In this document: positions 9,270 to 19,304 of the stretch, one piece after another
Layout: each line of letters opens with the position of its first letter
Position numbering within the stretch: position 1 is the first letter of the stretch
Origin: Gammaproteobacteria bacterium RIFCSPHIGHO2_12_FULL_37_14
GTDB lineage: Bacteria; Pseudomonadota; Gammaproteobacteria; DSM-16500
Assembly (NCBI GenBank): GCA_001801485.1
Contig: MGXV01000074.1
Span: 1-58,401, forward strand
Reading direction: 5' to 3'
Length of the DNA: 58,401 bases
Program-made: the position numbers and the translations under genes
Notes under the pieces: generated by a model
Databases searched by the model: none
What the model was told of the DNA's origin: nothing
Seen by the model: only the letters and a program-made list of their open reading frames with translations

Positions 9270-9716
9270 TTACTCAATGATGAATAAAGGCTGATGAAAT
9301 TCGACTGGGGTGCCATTATCTACCAATCGAGAAGTAATAGTACCCGCTTTATCTGCTTCAATTTGATTAAACATTTTCATCGCTTCAATTAAACAGATAA
9401 TATCGCCAAGCTTAACAGTTTGGCCAATTTCTACAAATGGTTTTGCTCCAGGAGTAGGGGAAAGATAAACCGTTCCAACCATAGGAGCTTTTACAGTATG
9501 TTTTTCTGTTCCAGCTTGATGGGGTTCATTGGTGTGAGATTCAATTTTGCTTTCAACATGAGACATGACAGGCGGCATGGGGGATGCCATCATCATGGTA
9601 GGCATTTTGGTTTCACGAGTAATGCGAACGGATTCTTCTCCCTCGCGAATCTCAATTTCAGCGACACCAGTTTTTTGTATTAATTCGATCAATTTTTTGA
9701 TTTTCCGTATATCCAT
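9270..9716 (-). CDS. accB: acetyl-CoA carboxylase, biotin carboxyl carrier protein
   Basis: A 148-aa BCCP. The N-terminal DIRKIKKLIELIQKTGVAEI helix, a Met/Pro/His-rich flexible linker (about 38-70) and the C-terminal biotinyl domain with EAMKM (biotin on Lys114) give the standard domain order. It shuttles carboxyl-biotin between AccC and the AccAD carboxyltransferase. First gene of an accB-accC-fis cluster. Confidence 0.96.
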   Translation of the reverse strand: MDIRKIKKLIELIQKTGVAEIEIREGEESVRITRETKMPTMMMASPMPPVMSHVESKIESHTNEPHQAGTEKHTVKAPMVGTVYLSPTPGAKPFVEIGQTVKLGDIICLIEAMKMFNQIEADKAGTITSRLVDNGTPVEFHQPLFIIE

Positions 9717-9847
9717 AAACCTTACCTTAAATAAATAGAATTGAAGTTCAAGTGTGCCCCAAGCTAAAAAATTTGTCTAGATGTTAGCAAGTTCGATGCT
9801 ATTTACTGGTTTTTCTTGAATTTTTGACGAAATTCTCTACTAGATTG

Positions 9848-10492
9848 TTATTTATCTGTTTTTTTGAGGATAAATAAAGAAAATAGTGGTGGTAACAAGG
9901 AAATAACAATGATGCTATAAATGATAAGAGTAAAATGGGCTTTAACAATTGGTTGGCTGCCCAAAAAATAACCAATTCCTAATAAACTGCCTATCCAAAG
10001 AATTGCACTACAAATATTATAAAAGGAAAACCAGCGTAAACTCATTTCACCAATGCCAGCCACAAAAGGAGCAAAGGTTCGAATAATAGGGATGAAGCGT
10101 GCAAAAATAATCGCTTTACCACCATGTTTTTCATAAAATAAATGAGCTTTTTTCAAATGTTTTTTATTAAGTAACCAAGATTGTTCTGCAGTAAATACAT
10201 GAGGACCAAGAAATCTACCAATTAAGTAATTGATTTTATTGCCAAGAATGGAAGCGATCACTAAGGTTAAAAAAAGTAATTGAATATTCAAACTAGTGGA
10301 ATTTGCGGCTAAACTTCCAGCCGCAAAGAGTAATGAATCACCAGGTAAAAATGGTGTGATCACTAAACCGGTTTCACAAAATATAATTAAAAATAATAAA
10401 ACATAAATCAAAGCGCCGTAGTTTGAAACTAAAAAAAACAAAGATTGATCAATGTTCAAAATAAAATGTAATAAATATTGAATAGTTTCCAT
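9848..10492 (-). CDS. DedA family membrane protein
   Basis: About 214 aa with five or six hydrophobic segments and the DedA/SNARE-associated (VTT-domain) pattern: GLVITPFLPGDSLLFAAGSL near the N-terminus and the loop YEKHGGKAIIFARFIPIIRT followed by APFVAGIGEM. Members are proposed lipid scramblases/undecaprenyl-phosphate flippases that support envelope integrity; the precise substrate here is unknown. The ATG at 10492 is just after the rsmJ stop; a TTG at 10516 would overlap rsmJ and is less likely. Probably translated from the rsmJ mRNA. Confidence 0.88.
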   Translation of the reverse strand: METIQYLLHFILNIDQSLFFLVSNYGALIYVLLFLIIFCETGLVITPFLPGDSLLFAAGSLAANSTSLNIQLLFLTLVIASILGNKINYLIGRFLGPHVFTAEQSWLLNKKHLKKAHLFYEKHGGKAIIFARFIPIIRTFAPFVAGIGEMSLRWFSFYNICSAILWIGSLLGIGYFLGSQPIVKAHFTLIIYSIIVISLLPPLFSLFILKKTDK

Positions 10493-10496
10493 TATT

Positions 10497-11258
10497 TTAA
10501 ACCAAATAAATATCAAATCGATTAGATTTGCCAGTTATAGTGAAATTAGGCGCATGATTGCAGATGTTCGGCGCTAATCGCGGTCTTTTAACAACTAAAC
10601 GTCGCTTAATCGAGGATAAAGAAATAGAAAATAGTTGCTCGGTATCCTCATCTTTGCCCAATAAAAGCTGTAACATCACCATTTCCTTTTTAGCCAAAGC
10701 CGATTTATTACGCTCTGGAAACATTGGATCCATATAAATAACGTCAGGGAACTCATCATGCGATAATTTTTTCAACCAATCAATAGCATTAGCATAAATA
10801 AGATGGAGTTGTTTACTAGCTGGTAAAGAACAACGTTTTAAAGCGTCTTGCAATAAGGCATGTACAATGGGCGACCGTTCGATCATGGAAACATTAAAAC
10901 CAAGCGTTGCTAAAATTAAGCTATCACGGCCTAAACCAGCAGTTACATCAATAATAGTAGGATGGGTGTTTGGGCGATAACCTATTGCTTTCGCGATTAA
11001 TTCATTTCGTAAATTGGCATGAGTCAGACGATAACGCATTTTATTAGATAAAAAGTCGATATAAAAAGGAGTCGCCTTGTTCTCTGTTATCTTTTGTAAT
11101 CCTAAGAAATGAGTAGTAAATAGGAGCAGAAAATCATAGGTTTTGGCGGTGTCACTGGAAGGATCTGAAATGAATTCTAATTGCAGTTGGGCAGCAAGAT
11201 TCTGCGCTTCTTTTAAGCGTAGCGGATCAGTTAAAGAGATAGCGATGTTTTGTTTCAT
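10497..11258 (-). CDS. rsmJ: 16S rRNA (guanine1516-N2)-methyltransferase RsmJ
   Basis: A 253-aa class I SAM methyltransferase of the RsmJ (YhiQ) family. The SAM-binding segment DVTAGLGRDSLILATLG (about 121-137), the acidic loop ERSPIVHALLQDALKR and the catalytic-type YMDPMFPERNKSALAKKEM are the family hallmarks. It modifies G1516 in helix 45 region of 16S rRNA. Divergent from hemB with 45 bp between the starts, so the two promoters must be interlaced. Confidence 0.93.
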   Translation of the reverse strand: MKQNIAISLTDPLRLKEAQNLAAQLQLEFISDPSSDTAKTYDFLLLFTTHFLGLQKITENKATPFYIDFLSNKMRYRLTHANLRNELIAKAIGYRPNTHPTIIDVTAGLGRDSLILATLGFNVSMIERSPIVHALLQDALKRCSLPASKQLHLIYANAIDWLKKLSHDEFPDVIYMDPMFPERNKSALAKKEMVMLQLLLGKDEDTEQLFSISLSSIKRRLVVKRPRLAPNICNHAPNFTITGKSNRFDIYLV

Positions 11259-11294
11259 CGTGTTTTTCAGTATGATATGGCAGCTCTTTTATAA

Positions 11295-12317
<1,023 letters not shown>

Positions 12318-12325
12318 AAATAATT

Positions 12326-13186
12326 ATGTCAATACTGAATCATCTACAACAATACATTTTTCTTATGCGTTTAAATAAGCCTATCGGTATTGTTTTATTG
12401 TTATGGCCGACTTTATGGGCATTATGGTTAGCAAGTCATGGACATCCATCACTAAAAATATTGTTGATATTTGTGGCTGGAGTAGTCGTGATGCGTTCAG
12501 CAGGCTGTGTGATGAATGATTTTGCCGATAGACACATTGATGGCCATGTACAACGTACCTCTAATCGGCCGTTACCATCTGGTACAGTGTCTAGTACGGA
12601 AGCCTGGATATTGGTGGGATTGCTAGGTTTAATAGCTTTTTTATTAGTATTATTATGCAATACATTCACCATGCAATTAGCTTTTATTGGCGCTGGATTA
12701 ACACTTATTTATCCTTTCATGAAACGTTTTACTTATTTACCACAATTTGGTTTGGGCATCGCATTTGCTTGGAGTATCCCGATGGCTTTTGCTGCTGAAA
12801 CGGTGGCCATCAATTTTTCTACCTGGCTGTTGTTTAGTGCTGGCGTATTATGGCCAGTGATTTATGACACGATGTATGCCATGGTAGATAAACAGGATGA
12901 TATTAAAATTGGGGTAAAATCAACTGCTATTTTATTCGGCAAACAAGATCGACGTATGATTGCTAGTTTACAAAGCATCTTTATTTTCATACTCATGGGT
13001 GTTGGCATAACATTTCAACTCTCTAAAATTTATTATGTTTCATTGCTGATTGCAGCCATATTTTTTTTATACCAACAGTGGTTGATTAAAGATGGTGATC
13101 GAGAACAATGTTTCCATGCGTTTTTAAATAATCACTGGGTAGGTATGATTATTTTTATCGGAATTGCCTTGAATTATTTACTATGA
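12326..13186 (+). CDS. ubiA: 4-hydroxybenzoate polyprenyltransferase UbiA
   Basis: A 286-aa integral membrane prenyltransferase. The first Asp-rich motif NDFADRHIDGHVQRTSNRPL (about 60-79) and the second (YDTMYAMVDKQDD, about 180-192) bind Mg-polyprenyl diphosphate; eight to nine hydrophobic segments follow the family pattern. It attaches the isoprenoid tail to 4-hydroxybenzoate in ubiquinone synthesis. I start at the ATG at 12326 (MSILNHLQQY), just after the hemB stop; a GTG at 12293 would overlap hemB and add 11 atypical residues. Confidence 0.95.
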   Translation: MSILNHLQQYIFLMRLNKPIGIVLLLWPTLWALWLASHGHPSLKILLIFVAGVVVMRSAGCVMNDFADRHIDGHVQRTSNRPLPSGTVSSTEAWILVGLLGLIAFLLVLLCNTFTMQLAFIGAGLTLIYPFMKRFTYLPQFGLGIAFAWSIPMAFAAETVAINFSTWLLFSAGVLWPVIYDTMYAMVDKQDDIKIGVKSTAILFGKQDRRMIASLQSIFIFILMGVGITFQLSKIYYVSLLIAAIFFLYQQWLIKDGDREQCFHAFLNNHWVGMIIFIGIALNYLL

Positions 13187-14304
13187 AAATTGTCGCTGAT
13201 GATCACATTCCCTATGTAAAAGAATATTTCAATTCGCAGGGTGAATTAATTTTAAAACCTGGTCGTGCTATTTCATATCAGGATGTTAAAGACGCCGATA
13301 TTTTATTAGTTCGTTCGATTACTCGAGTAAATGAAGCATTATTGGCTAATACCAATATTAAATTTGTTGGTAGTGTCACAGCGGGAACAGATCATTTAGA
13401 TACAAGCTGGTTAAAGGAAGCAAACATTTATTGGCAAGCTGCAGCAGGATTTAATGCACCACCCGTTGCAGATTATGTCGTGAGTGTGATTGCTGCAATG
13501 CAAAAAAGAGGGTTGCTGTGTCATTCATCCCCACGAGCAGCAGTGATTGGTGTTGGAAATGTTGGGCGTTTAGTTGCCGAGCGATTAAAATTACTTAATT
13601 TTGATGTGATGTTAGTGGATCCACTTCGCGCTGAAATTGAAAAAAATTTCAAAACGATTCCGCTAGAGCAAATTACTGATGTTGATTTAATTTCATTACA
13701 TGTTCCTTTGACATGCGAAGGTCAGTATCCTACTTATCAATTTATCAATCAAAACATATTAAAAAATCAAAAACCCGATTGTGTTTTATTAAATGCCAGC
13801 CGCGGCAAGGTGATTCATACGGAAGATCTTCAGCAATATGGAAAACATTGTCATTGGTGTTTTGATGTTTGGCCAAATGAACCTTATATAGATCAAGCCA
13901 TCTTAGCTAATAGCAAAATCGCAACGCCTCATATTGCTGGTTATTCAATACAAAGTAAAATTCGAGGAATAGCATTGATTTATCAAGCGGCATGTCAGGC
14001 CGGGATTATTGAGTCAACATTACGATCGTCTGTTGATATGCCATTACAAAAGCTTGCTTTTACTGAAAGCGAATTGGTATGGCAAGATGTTGTTCTCAAT
14101 GTGTTTAATCCATTTATCATGACGAAGCAGATGCGGGATGTTTTTCTAAAAGTAGAAGATAATGGAAAATCATTTGATAATCTGCGTAATCATTTTAATT
14201 ATCGCCATGAATTTTCTTTTATAGAGTATACGGCGAAATTGGACGAACCGGATAAGATGGTATTAAATAATCTGGGATTCAAGTTTGGTGACGCTCTAAT
14301 TTAA
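13183..14304 (+). CDS. pdxB: erythronate-4-phosphate dehydrogenase
   Basis: A 373-aa D-isomer-specific 2-hydroxyacid dehydrogenase of the PdxB subgroup. The Rossmann motif is GVGNVGRLVAERL (about 122-134), with the catalytic stretch around LLNASRGKVI and TPHIAGYSIQSKIRG. The C-terminal PdxB-specific dimerisation domain is present. It acts in the DXP-dependent pyridoxal phosphate route. The ATG overlaps the ubiA stop by 4 nt (ATGA), indicating translational coupling; the gene ends in a 4-nt convergent overlap with mrcA. Confidence 0.94.
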   Translation: MKIVADDHIPYVKEYFNSQGELILKPGRAISYQDVKDADILLVRSITRVNEALLANTNIKFVGSVTAGTDHLDTSWLKEANIYWQAAAGFNAPPVADYVVSVIAAMQKRGLLCHSSPRAAVIGVGNVGRLVAERLKLLNFDVMLVDPLRAEIEKNFKTIPLEQITDVDLISLHVPLTCEGQYPTYQFINQNILKNQKPDCVLLNASRGKVIHTEDLQQYGKHCHWCFDVWPNEPYIDQAILANSKIATPHIAGYSIQSKIRGIALIYQAACQAGIIESTLRSSVDMPLQKLAFTESELVWQDVVLNVFNPFIMTKQMRDVFLKVEDNGKSFDNLRNHFNYRHEFSFIEYTAKLDEPDKMVLNNLGFKFGDALI

Positions 14305-16643
14305 TATAAACCTTCAACAGATTTTTCACTATTGTCGGCTGAAATAGAATCTGCAGGATTTTCTTTTTCAGGCACATGCGGCAACATAAAGTATTCAAAC
14401 ATAGCGACAGGATCATTTGCCGATGTTCGCTTACCAGTCATTGGATCGATTCGAATACTCACAATGCCAGGAGGTTGTTCAATAATATGTTCTCGTTTTC
14501 CTTTTAAAGTAGCTTGCATGAATTGAATCCAAACAGGAAGAGCTGCTTGTGCACCATATTCATGCAGTGATTGTGGTTGTGGAAATCCCACCCAGGCGAC
14601 AGCTACTAAATCAGGAGTAAATCCAGCAAACCAAGCATCCACTTGATTTTGTGTGGTACCGGTTTTTCCGGCGATATCGTAGCGACCTAATGTCTTTGCT
14701 AATGTTGCTGTACCATGTTGAATCACATCATGCAAAGCAGATGTCATTAGAAATGCATTTTGCTGAGAAATAACGCGAGGAGCAGCGACTACCTCTCGCG
14801 AACAATTTTCTTCACAGGCAACGAGAGGTCTTGCTTGGTAAATAATTTGATCTTGAGTGTCGCGGATGCTATCGATGATATAGGGCACGACTTTTTGCCC
14901 ACCATTTGCGAATATTGAGTAGGCTTGTGCCATTTGTAATGGTGTCACTGTTGCAGTTCCTAATGCCAATGATAAACCAGGTGGTAGTTGTGCGGCTGAA
15001 AACCCAAATCGTTTGAGATAATCAGTTGTGTAGGGTAAACCCATTAGTGCCAATAAACGAATAGAGACAAGATTACGTGATTGCATAATCGCAGTACGTA
15101 AACGTGTCGGTCCATAAAATTTATGAGTTTCGTTTTGAGGGCGCCAAAGACTATTATCCATTTGCTCAACAACGATAGGTGCATCATTAATGACAGTAGC
15201 CAGTGTGTAACCTTTTTCAAGTGCGGCAGAATACACAAAGGGTTTAAAGCTTGATCCAGGCTGACGATTAGCTCGAGTGATGACATTAAATTTACTATTT
15301 TGAAAATCAAAACCACCTACCATTGCAAGAATGGCACCATTTTTTGGATTAAGCGAGACCATGCCTGCTTCTGCTCTTGGCATTTGTGCAAGCTGATCAC
15401 CTTGAGGAGTAGCATTCAGATAGATCACATCACCTAATTTAACGATTTGATTTGCTCGTTTTGGTCTTGGACCTAAATAATCAGCATTAATTTGTTTGCG
15501 TGCCCATGCTAAACCTGTCCAAGGAATAATAGTTAAATCTCCATTCCTTTTTAAAACGGTAATTGTTTTGGCAGTCATTTCAAATACTACAGCAGGTTCC
15601 AATTTATTAATGATGGGTATTTTATTTAATTCTTTCGTCCAGTTATCCATGGCTTCGAGGGAGGGCATGCCGAGATTTTGGATAGGTCCACGATAACCAT
15701 GACGTTGATCATATGCCAAAACATTATCTCTCACCGCTAAATTGGCGGCATGTTGTGTGCTGCTAATGATAGTGGTATATACTTTAAAGCCATCGGTATA
15801 GATACTATCGCCATACATTTGTTCTAGTTGTTCACGTGCTAATTCAGCGACATAAGATGCTTTGACCTCTGTTTTAAGATCATGGTAACTAGCATTGAGG
15901 GGTGCGCGTATGGCTTTTTCATAGCTGGCATTATCGATGTATCCTTCATCATGCATGCGTGAGAGTACATGATCCCGGCGTTTTTTTGCGGCTTGAGGAT
16001 TTGCCAAAGGATTTAATGAAGAGGGAGCTTTGGGCAGCCCAGCCAACATAGCATATTGATCAAGTGTTAACTCATTGAGAGGTTTACCATAATAAACAGC
16101 CGCAGCTGCAGCGACTCCATAAGCGCGATTGCCAAGGAAAACTTTGTTTAGATATAATTCTAGGATTTTCTGCTTTTTTAGTTTATGTTCTATTTTAATC
16201 GCTAATAAAATCTCGCGTATTTTTCTTCCCATCGTTTTTTGTCGTGAAAGATAAAAACTTCGAGCGACTTGCATCGTGATGGTGCTTCCACCCTCAAGCT
16301 TTTTGCCAGTCTTTAGTAAACGAAGAGCGGCGCGGCCAAGGCCAGGAATATCTACGCCTTTGTGCTTGAAATAGCGCTGATCTTCGGTAGCTAAGACAGC
16401 CTGGATAAGAGGTTCTGGAATTTGTTCGTAGGGAACAGGAATTCGACGTTTTTCGCCGAAGGTTGCAATTAATTTTTTATCTTGAGAGAAAATTTGTAGT
16501 GGAACTTGCAATTGTACTGTATTAAGAGCATCAATATCGGGAAGCTCATATTCAATATAATAAAGAGCAGACACAATAATAGCGGCAGAAAAGAGCAAAG
16601 AAGTGATGATCATTGCACGAATAAGACGTAAAAATCGGTTCAT
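14301..16643 (-). CDS. mrcA: penicillin-binding protein 1A (bifunctional transglycosylase/transpeptidase)
   Basis: A 780-aa class A PBP. An N-terminal membrane anchor (about 10-30) is followed by a GT51 glycosyltransferase domain with ATEDQRYFKHKGVD (catalytic Glu87) and GGSTITMQVARSFYL, then a transpeptidase domain with SxxK (GSSFKP), SxN (QSRNLVS) and KTG (AGKTGTTQNQVDAWF). It polymerises and cross-links peptidoglycan at the outer face of the inner membrane. Divergent from the pilMNOPQ cluster, the arrangement seen in many gammaproteobacteria. Confidence 0.96.
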   Translation of the reverse strand: MNRFLRLIRAMIITSLLFSAAIIVSALYYIEYELPDIDALNTVQLQVPLQIFSQDKKLIATFGEKRRIPVPYEQIPEPLIQAVLATEDQRYFKHKGVDIPGLGRAALRLLKTGKKLEGGSTITMQVARSFYLSRQKTMGRKIREILLAIKIEHKLKKQKILELYLNKVFLGNRAYGVAAAAAVYYGKPLNELTLDQYAMLAGLPKAPSSLNPLANPQAAKKRRDHVLSRMHDEGYIDNASYEKAIRAPLNASYHDLKTEVKASYVAELAREQLEQMYGDSIYTDGFKVYTTIISSTQHAANLAVRDNVLAYDQRHGYRGPIQNLGMPSLEAMDNWTKELNKIPIINKLEPAVVFEMTAKTITVLKRNGDLTIIPWTGLAWARKQINADYLGPRPKRANQIVKLGDVIYLNATPQGDQLAQMPRAEAGMVSLNPKNGAILAMVGGFDFQNSKFNVITRANRQPGSSFKPFVYSAALEKGYTLATVINDAPIVVEQMDNSLWRPQNETHKFYGPTRLRTAIMQSRNLVSIRLLALMGLPYTTDYLKRFGFSAAQLPPGLSLALGTATVTPLQMAQAYSIFANGGQKVVPYIIDSIRDTQDQIIYQARPLVACEENCSREVVAAPRVISQQNAFLMTSALHDVIQHGTATLAKTLGRYDIAGKTGTTQNQVDAWFAGFTPDLVAVAWVGFPQPQSLHEYGAQAALPVWIQFMQATLKGKREHIIEQPPGIVSIRIDPMTGKRTSANDPVAMFEYFMLPHVPEKENPADSISADNSEKSVEGLY

Positions 16644-16938
16644 TTAGAACTCCGGACCAAGCGATGTACTAAAAGCACTAAACAAAGCATTTGATTCATT
16701 TGGGATGTCCAAGCAACATAGATAAAAGCTGAGCTTTTAGAATTATTATAAAAATCTTGCATTTTATAGAGTATCAAGTATATTACCAATCTTTTGGGCT
16801 TATCGTCAATTACTTACCCTCGGCACGAAACAGTCATTTAAGCACACTTATCCTTCTATTTCATGTTTCCAATTGTATCAGATTTTAATTCTATTCGTAG
16901 TATTTCAACCCGTATTATTTTGAGAATTAGGAGTTTCT
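16644..16938. promoter_or_regulatory. divergent mrcA / pilM intergenic region
   Basis: 295 bp between two divergent starts, so promoters for both directions should lie here. A short perfect palindrome, AAAAGCT-G-AGCTTTT, lies near 16725-16740 with ATTATA (a TATAAT on the minus strand) just right of it, a plausible mrcA -10 region. The pilM GTG has TAGGAG about 6 nt upstream. No RNA gene seen. Confidence 0.35.
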
Positions 16939-17892
16939 GTGAAATCTATTTTTTCACGGCCAGTAATGGTTGGTTTGGATATTCAAACCAATGGCATTCA
17001 TTTAATCAGTTTAAAAAAAAGTAAACATACCTTTTTTATTAACCATGTCGCGGCCCAAGATTTTGGTACGCAGCCTATTTATGAGGCAGGTAAAATAAAA
17101 TATTGGGATGCATTAACAAGCCTATTGGCTGATCTTGTTAAACGTATGGATATTCAAGGAATGCCCGCATCAATTAACCTACCAGCGAATTTAGTACACA
17201 TGCAACGCATACAATTACCAATAGGCATCTCAGATCAGGAGATAGAATCAGAGATTTATGCCAATAATCAACGCGATTGGCCCAGCAAAGATAGATTATT
17301 TCTAGATTTTTCAAAAAAACTTTCGAAAGCTACAGCGACAGATAGTTTAGAAATATTTTTTGCGTTGACGTATCGAGATTATTTGTCACAGTATATCGAC
17401 TGTGTTTGTTCTGCCGGGTTGCAGGTAAAAGTAGTAGATGTCGATATCTATACCTGGGTGCGTGTCGTTAATTATATATTAAAAAAATCTCATGATAATG
17501 ATCGGATTCCATTCATTTACAAAAAAGATCAAGTCAATGCACTAATATATATCACGCTCACCAAAATTAATCTGGTCATATTTCATTCTGAAATTATCGT
17601 TTATCAATCATGGGATGTTTCTGAATCGATAGAAGATTGGGAGCAAATAAACAATAAAATTTCTGCCTTATTTACTTCGATAACAGTCAATATTTACAAG
17701 TTAATGATGTGCGGCACTCATCGACATCTTTCGTTACTTGTCAATCACCTTACCCAATCGCTGCAGGTCCCAGTATGTTTTTCTAATCTATTTACTTATT
17801 TTAAATCAGTTGATGATTGTGATCGCAAGTATTTCAGCGCTGATTTTTTGACTGCTTGTGGTTTAGCGATGCGAGAAAATGGCGCATGGTAG
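16939..17892 (+). CDS. pilM: type IV pilus assembly ATPase-fold protein PilM
   Basis: A 317-aa actin-like (FtsA fold) protein beginning MVGLDIQTNGIHLISLKKSK after the first eight residues, the PilM phosphate-1 signature. PilM is a cytoplasmic ring component that binds the N-terminus of PilN and links the inner-membrane alignment complex to the pilus motor. Start is GTG at 16939, supported by the ribosome binding site TAGGAG; the protein is somewhat short against the usual 350 aa. First gene of a pilM-N-OP-Q cluster; the stop overlaps the pilN start. Confidence 0.87.
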   Translation: MKSIFSRPVMVGLDIQTNGIHLISLKKSKHTFFINHVAAQDFGTQPIYEAGKIKYWDALTSLLADLVKRMDIQGMPASINLPANLVHMQRIQLPIGISDQEIESEIYANNQRDWPSKDRLFLDFSKKLSKATATDSLEIFFALTYRDYLSQYIDCVCSAGLQVKVVDVDIYTWVRVVNYILKKSHDNDRIPFIYKKDQVNALIYITLTKINLVIFHSEIIVYQSWDVSESIEDWEQINNKISALFTSITVNIYKLMMCGTHRHLSLLVNHLTQSLQVPVCFSNLFTYFKSVDDCDRKYFSADFLTACGLAMRENGAW

Positions 17893-18416
17893 AAATTAAT
17901 TTGTTTCCTTGGCGAGAACACAAACAATTGTATGAAAAAAAAATTATTAAGCAATTTTTTAGTATAGCACTGTCATTTAGCATGGTTATTATTATTGCAA
18001 TCCATTTCCATCTTTCTCACCGATTAAATGACAATAAAAGTCATATTACTATTTTGCAAAATCAGTTGGCACAATATGAAAGATTAGGCAGATTGATTCA
18101 GCGAGATGAAGAAACGAATACCATGCAACAACAATTTATTAAAAGTTTTTTAAATTATCAAAAAAATACAGCCCAATTATTTAATATTCTGACGGATAAT
18201 CCTCCATTTCCAGTTTGTTTTTCTAACATTTCTCGTCATCAACATTCAATTATTTTTAATGGATACGTTCGATCAACTGCAGATTTGGCTGATTTTCTTA
18301 TACATTGGCAGGCTGCTGAATTGTTTTCTGAAGTAAAGGTAGAACGCCTGAAACGATCGTCTTCAGGACCAATAAATTTTTCGTTTAAAGCCATAGAAAA
18401 AATTAAATTTTTGTAG
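17886..18416 (+). CDS. pilN: type IV pilus assembly protein PilN
   Basis: A 176-aa bitopic membrane protein. It opens with MVEINLFPWRE, the near-invariant PilN motif that docks into PilM, followed by a membrane helix (about 22-42), a coiled coil and a periplasmic ferredoxin-like domain. I use the ATG at 17886 that overlaps the pilM stop (ATGGTAG) rather than an earlier in-frame ATG, because it places the INLFPWR motif at the N-terminus. Confidence 0.9.
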   Translation: MVEINLFPWREHKQLYEKKIIKQFFSIALSFSMVIIIAIHFHLSHRLNDNKSHITILQNQLAQYERLGRLIQRDEETNTMQQQFIKSFLNYQKNTAQLFNILTDNPPFPVCFSNISRHQHSIIFNGYVRSTADLADFLIHWQAAELFSEVKVERLKRSSSGPINFSFKAIEKIKFL

Positions 18417-18460
18417 CGAGTATGAAAAATAGTATCACTTATCGAAAAGATGGAGCTTAG

Positions 18461-19264
18461 ATGTACTATCAATACCGTTGGATATATGCTGCACTCATTG
18501 CCGGCATCGTTTTTTTTATCAGTTATCAATATGATATTCAGCCAACTTATGCCTGTTTAATTAAATCGCAAGAAATTCAGAAACAATTAACTCGGCAGTT
18601 GGGCAGGTATCATTTAAAACATAATAGGATCAATCATTCACATGAAATGAAATTTTTACGGTCAGATAAAAATACCGATCAACTCAGTGTTATTCCATTT
18701 TTATCTGCATTAGAACATGAGAGCGGTGTTCGTATTCATTTGCTTAATCATGAAATTGAACAAAAAATTGGTGATGCGAATGCGGTGAAAATCAATTTGA
18801 TAGTCTACGGCAGTTTTCAGCAAATTTATTTGTTTATTAATAGACTGGAAGCTTTCTCAGTGCTAATTTTGAATTTTAACTATCATCAAACCAATTTTTA
18901 TCAAAATTCGCTTGGATTGGAATTGTTTATTATTAAAAATAATTTCAAGCAACGGAGCCCATCTCGTTTTTATCGACAAAGACCTGCCCATAATCCATTT
19001 TGTTTGCCTATTCATTTGTCGATAGCAAACTATCGAAATGATTTGTCCTTGTTACAGAATGCTCCGTTAGAAAAAATTAAAATGATTGGATATATTGAAA
19101 AGGGGAATCAACATCGCGCCATTGTCTCATTAGAAAATCAAACGATTTTTAGTTTGAATGATGGAAATAAAATTGGTAAAGAGCAAGGAATAGTAAAAGA
19201 AATTTCTCCTCATCATCTATCATTGTTGCTTCCTAATCAGAAGTGGGTTGTGTTGCAGATGTAG
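18461..19264 (+). CDS. PilO-PilP fusion protein (type IV pilus alignment complex)
   Basis: A 267-aa protein. The N-terminal 160 residues look like PilO: a short cytoplasmic part, one membrane helix (about 8-25), then a periplasmic fold with coiled coil. Residues about 200-267 (PLEKIKMIGYI ... DGNKIGKEQGIVKEIS) match the beta domain of PilP, whose family hallmark is PLExLKMVGxL followed by GDYLGxxxGxIxxI. No separate pilP, normally a lipoprotein gene, lies before pilQ. GGAG lies 5-6 nt before the ATG. The fusion would tether PilP to the inner membrane through PilO instead of a lipid anchor. Domain assignment is by pattern recognition; PilN and PilQ flank it as expected. Confidence 0.75.
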   Translation: MYYQYRWIYAALIAGIVFFISYQYDIQPTYACLIKSQEIQKQLTRQLGRYHLKHNRINHSHEMKFLRSDKNTDQLSVIPFLSALEHESGVRIHLLNHEIEQKIGDANAVKINLIVYGSFQQIYLFINRLEAFSVLILNFNYHQTNFYQNSLGLELFIIKNNFKQRSPSRFYRQRPAHNPFCLPIHLSIANYRNDLSLLQNAPLEKIKMIGYIEKGNQHRAIVSLENQTIFSLNDGNKIGKEQGIVKEISPHHLSLLLPNQKWVVLQM

Positions 19265-19304
19265 ATCATTGGTGAATCAGTATTAAAAAATAAGGGATTC
19301 GAAT

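Noticed and set aside
15044..15316. 90-codon minus-strand ORF inside mrcA
   Set aside because: Same strand, different frame, fully inside the transpeptidase domain of PBP1A; shadow frame.
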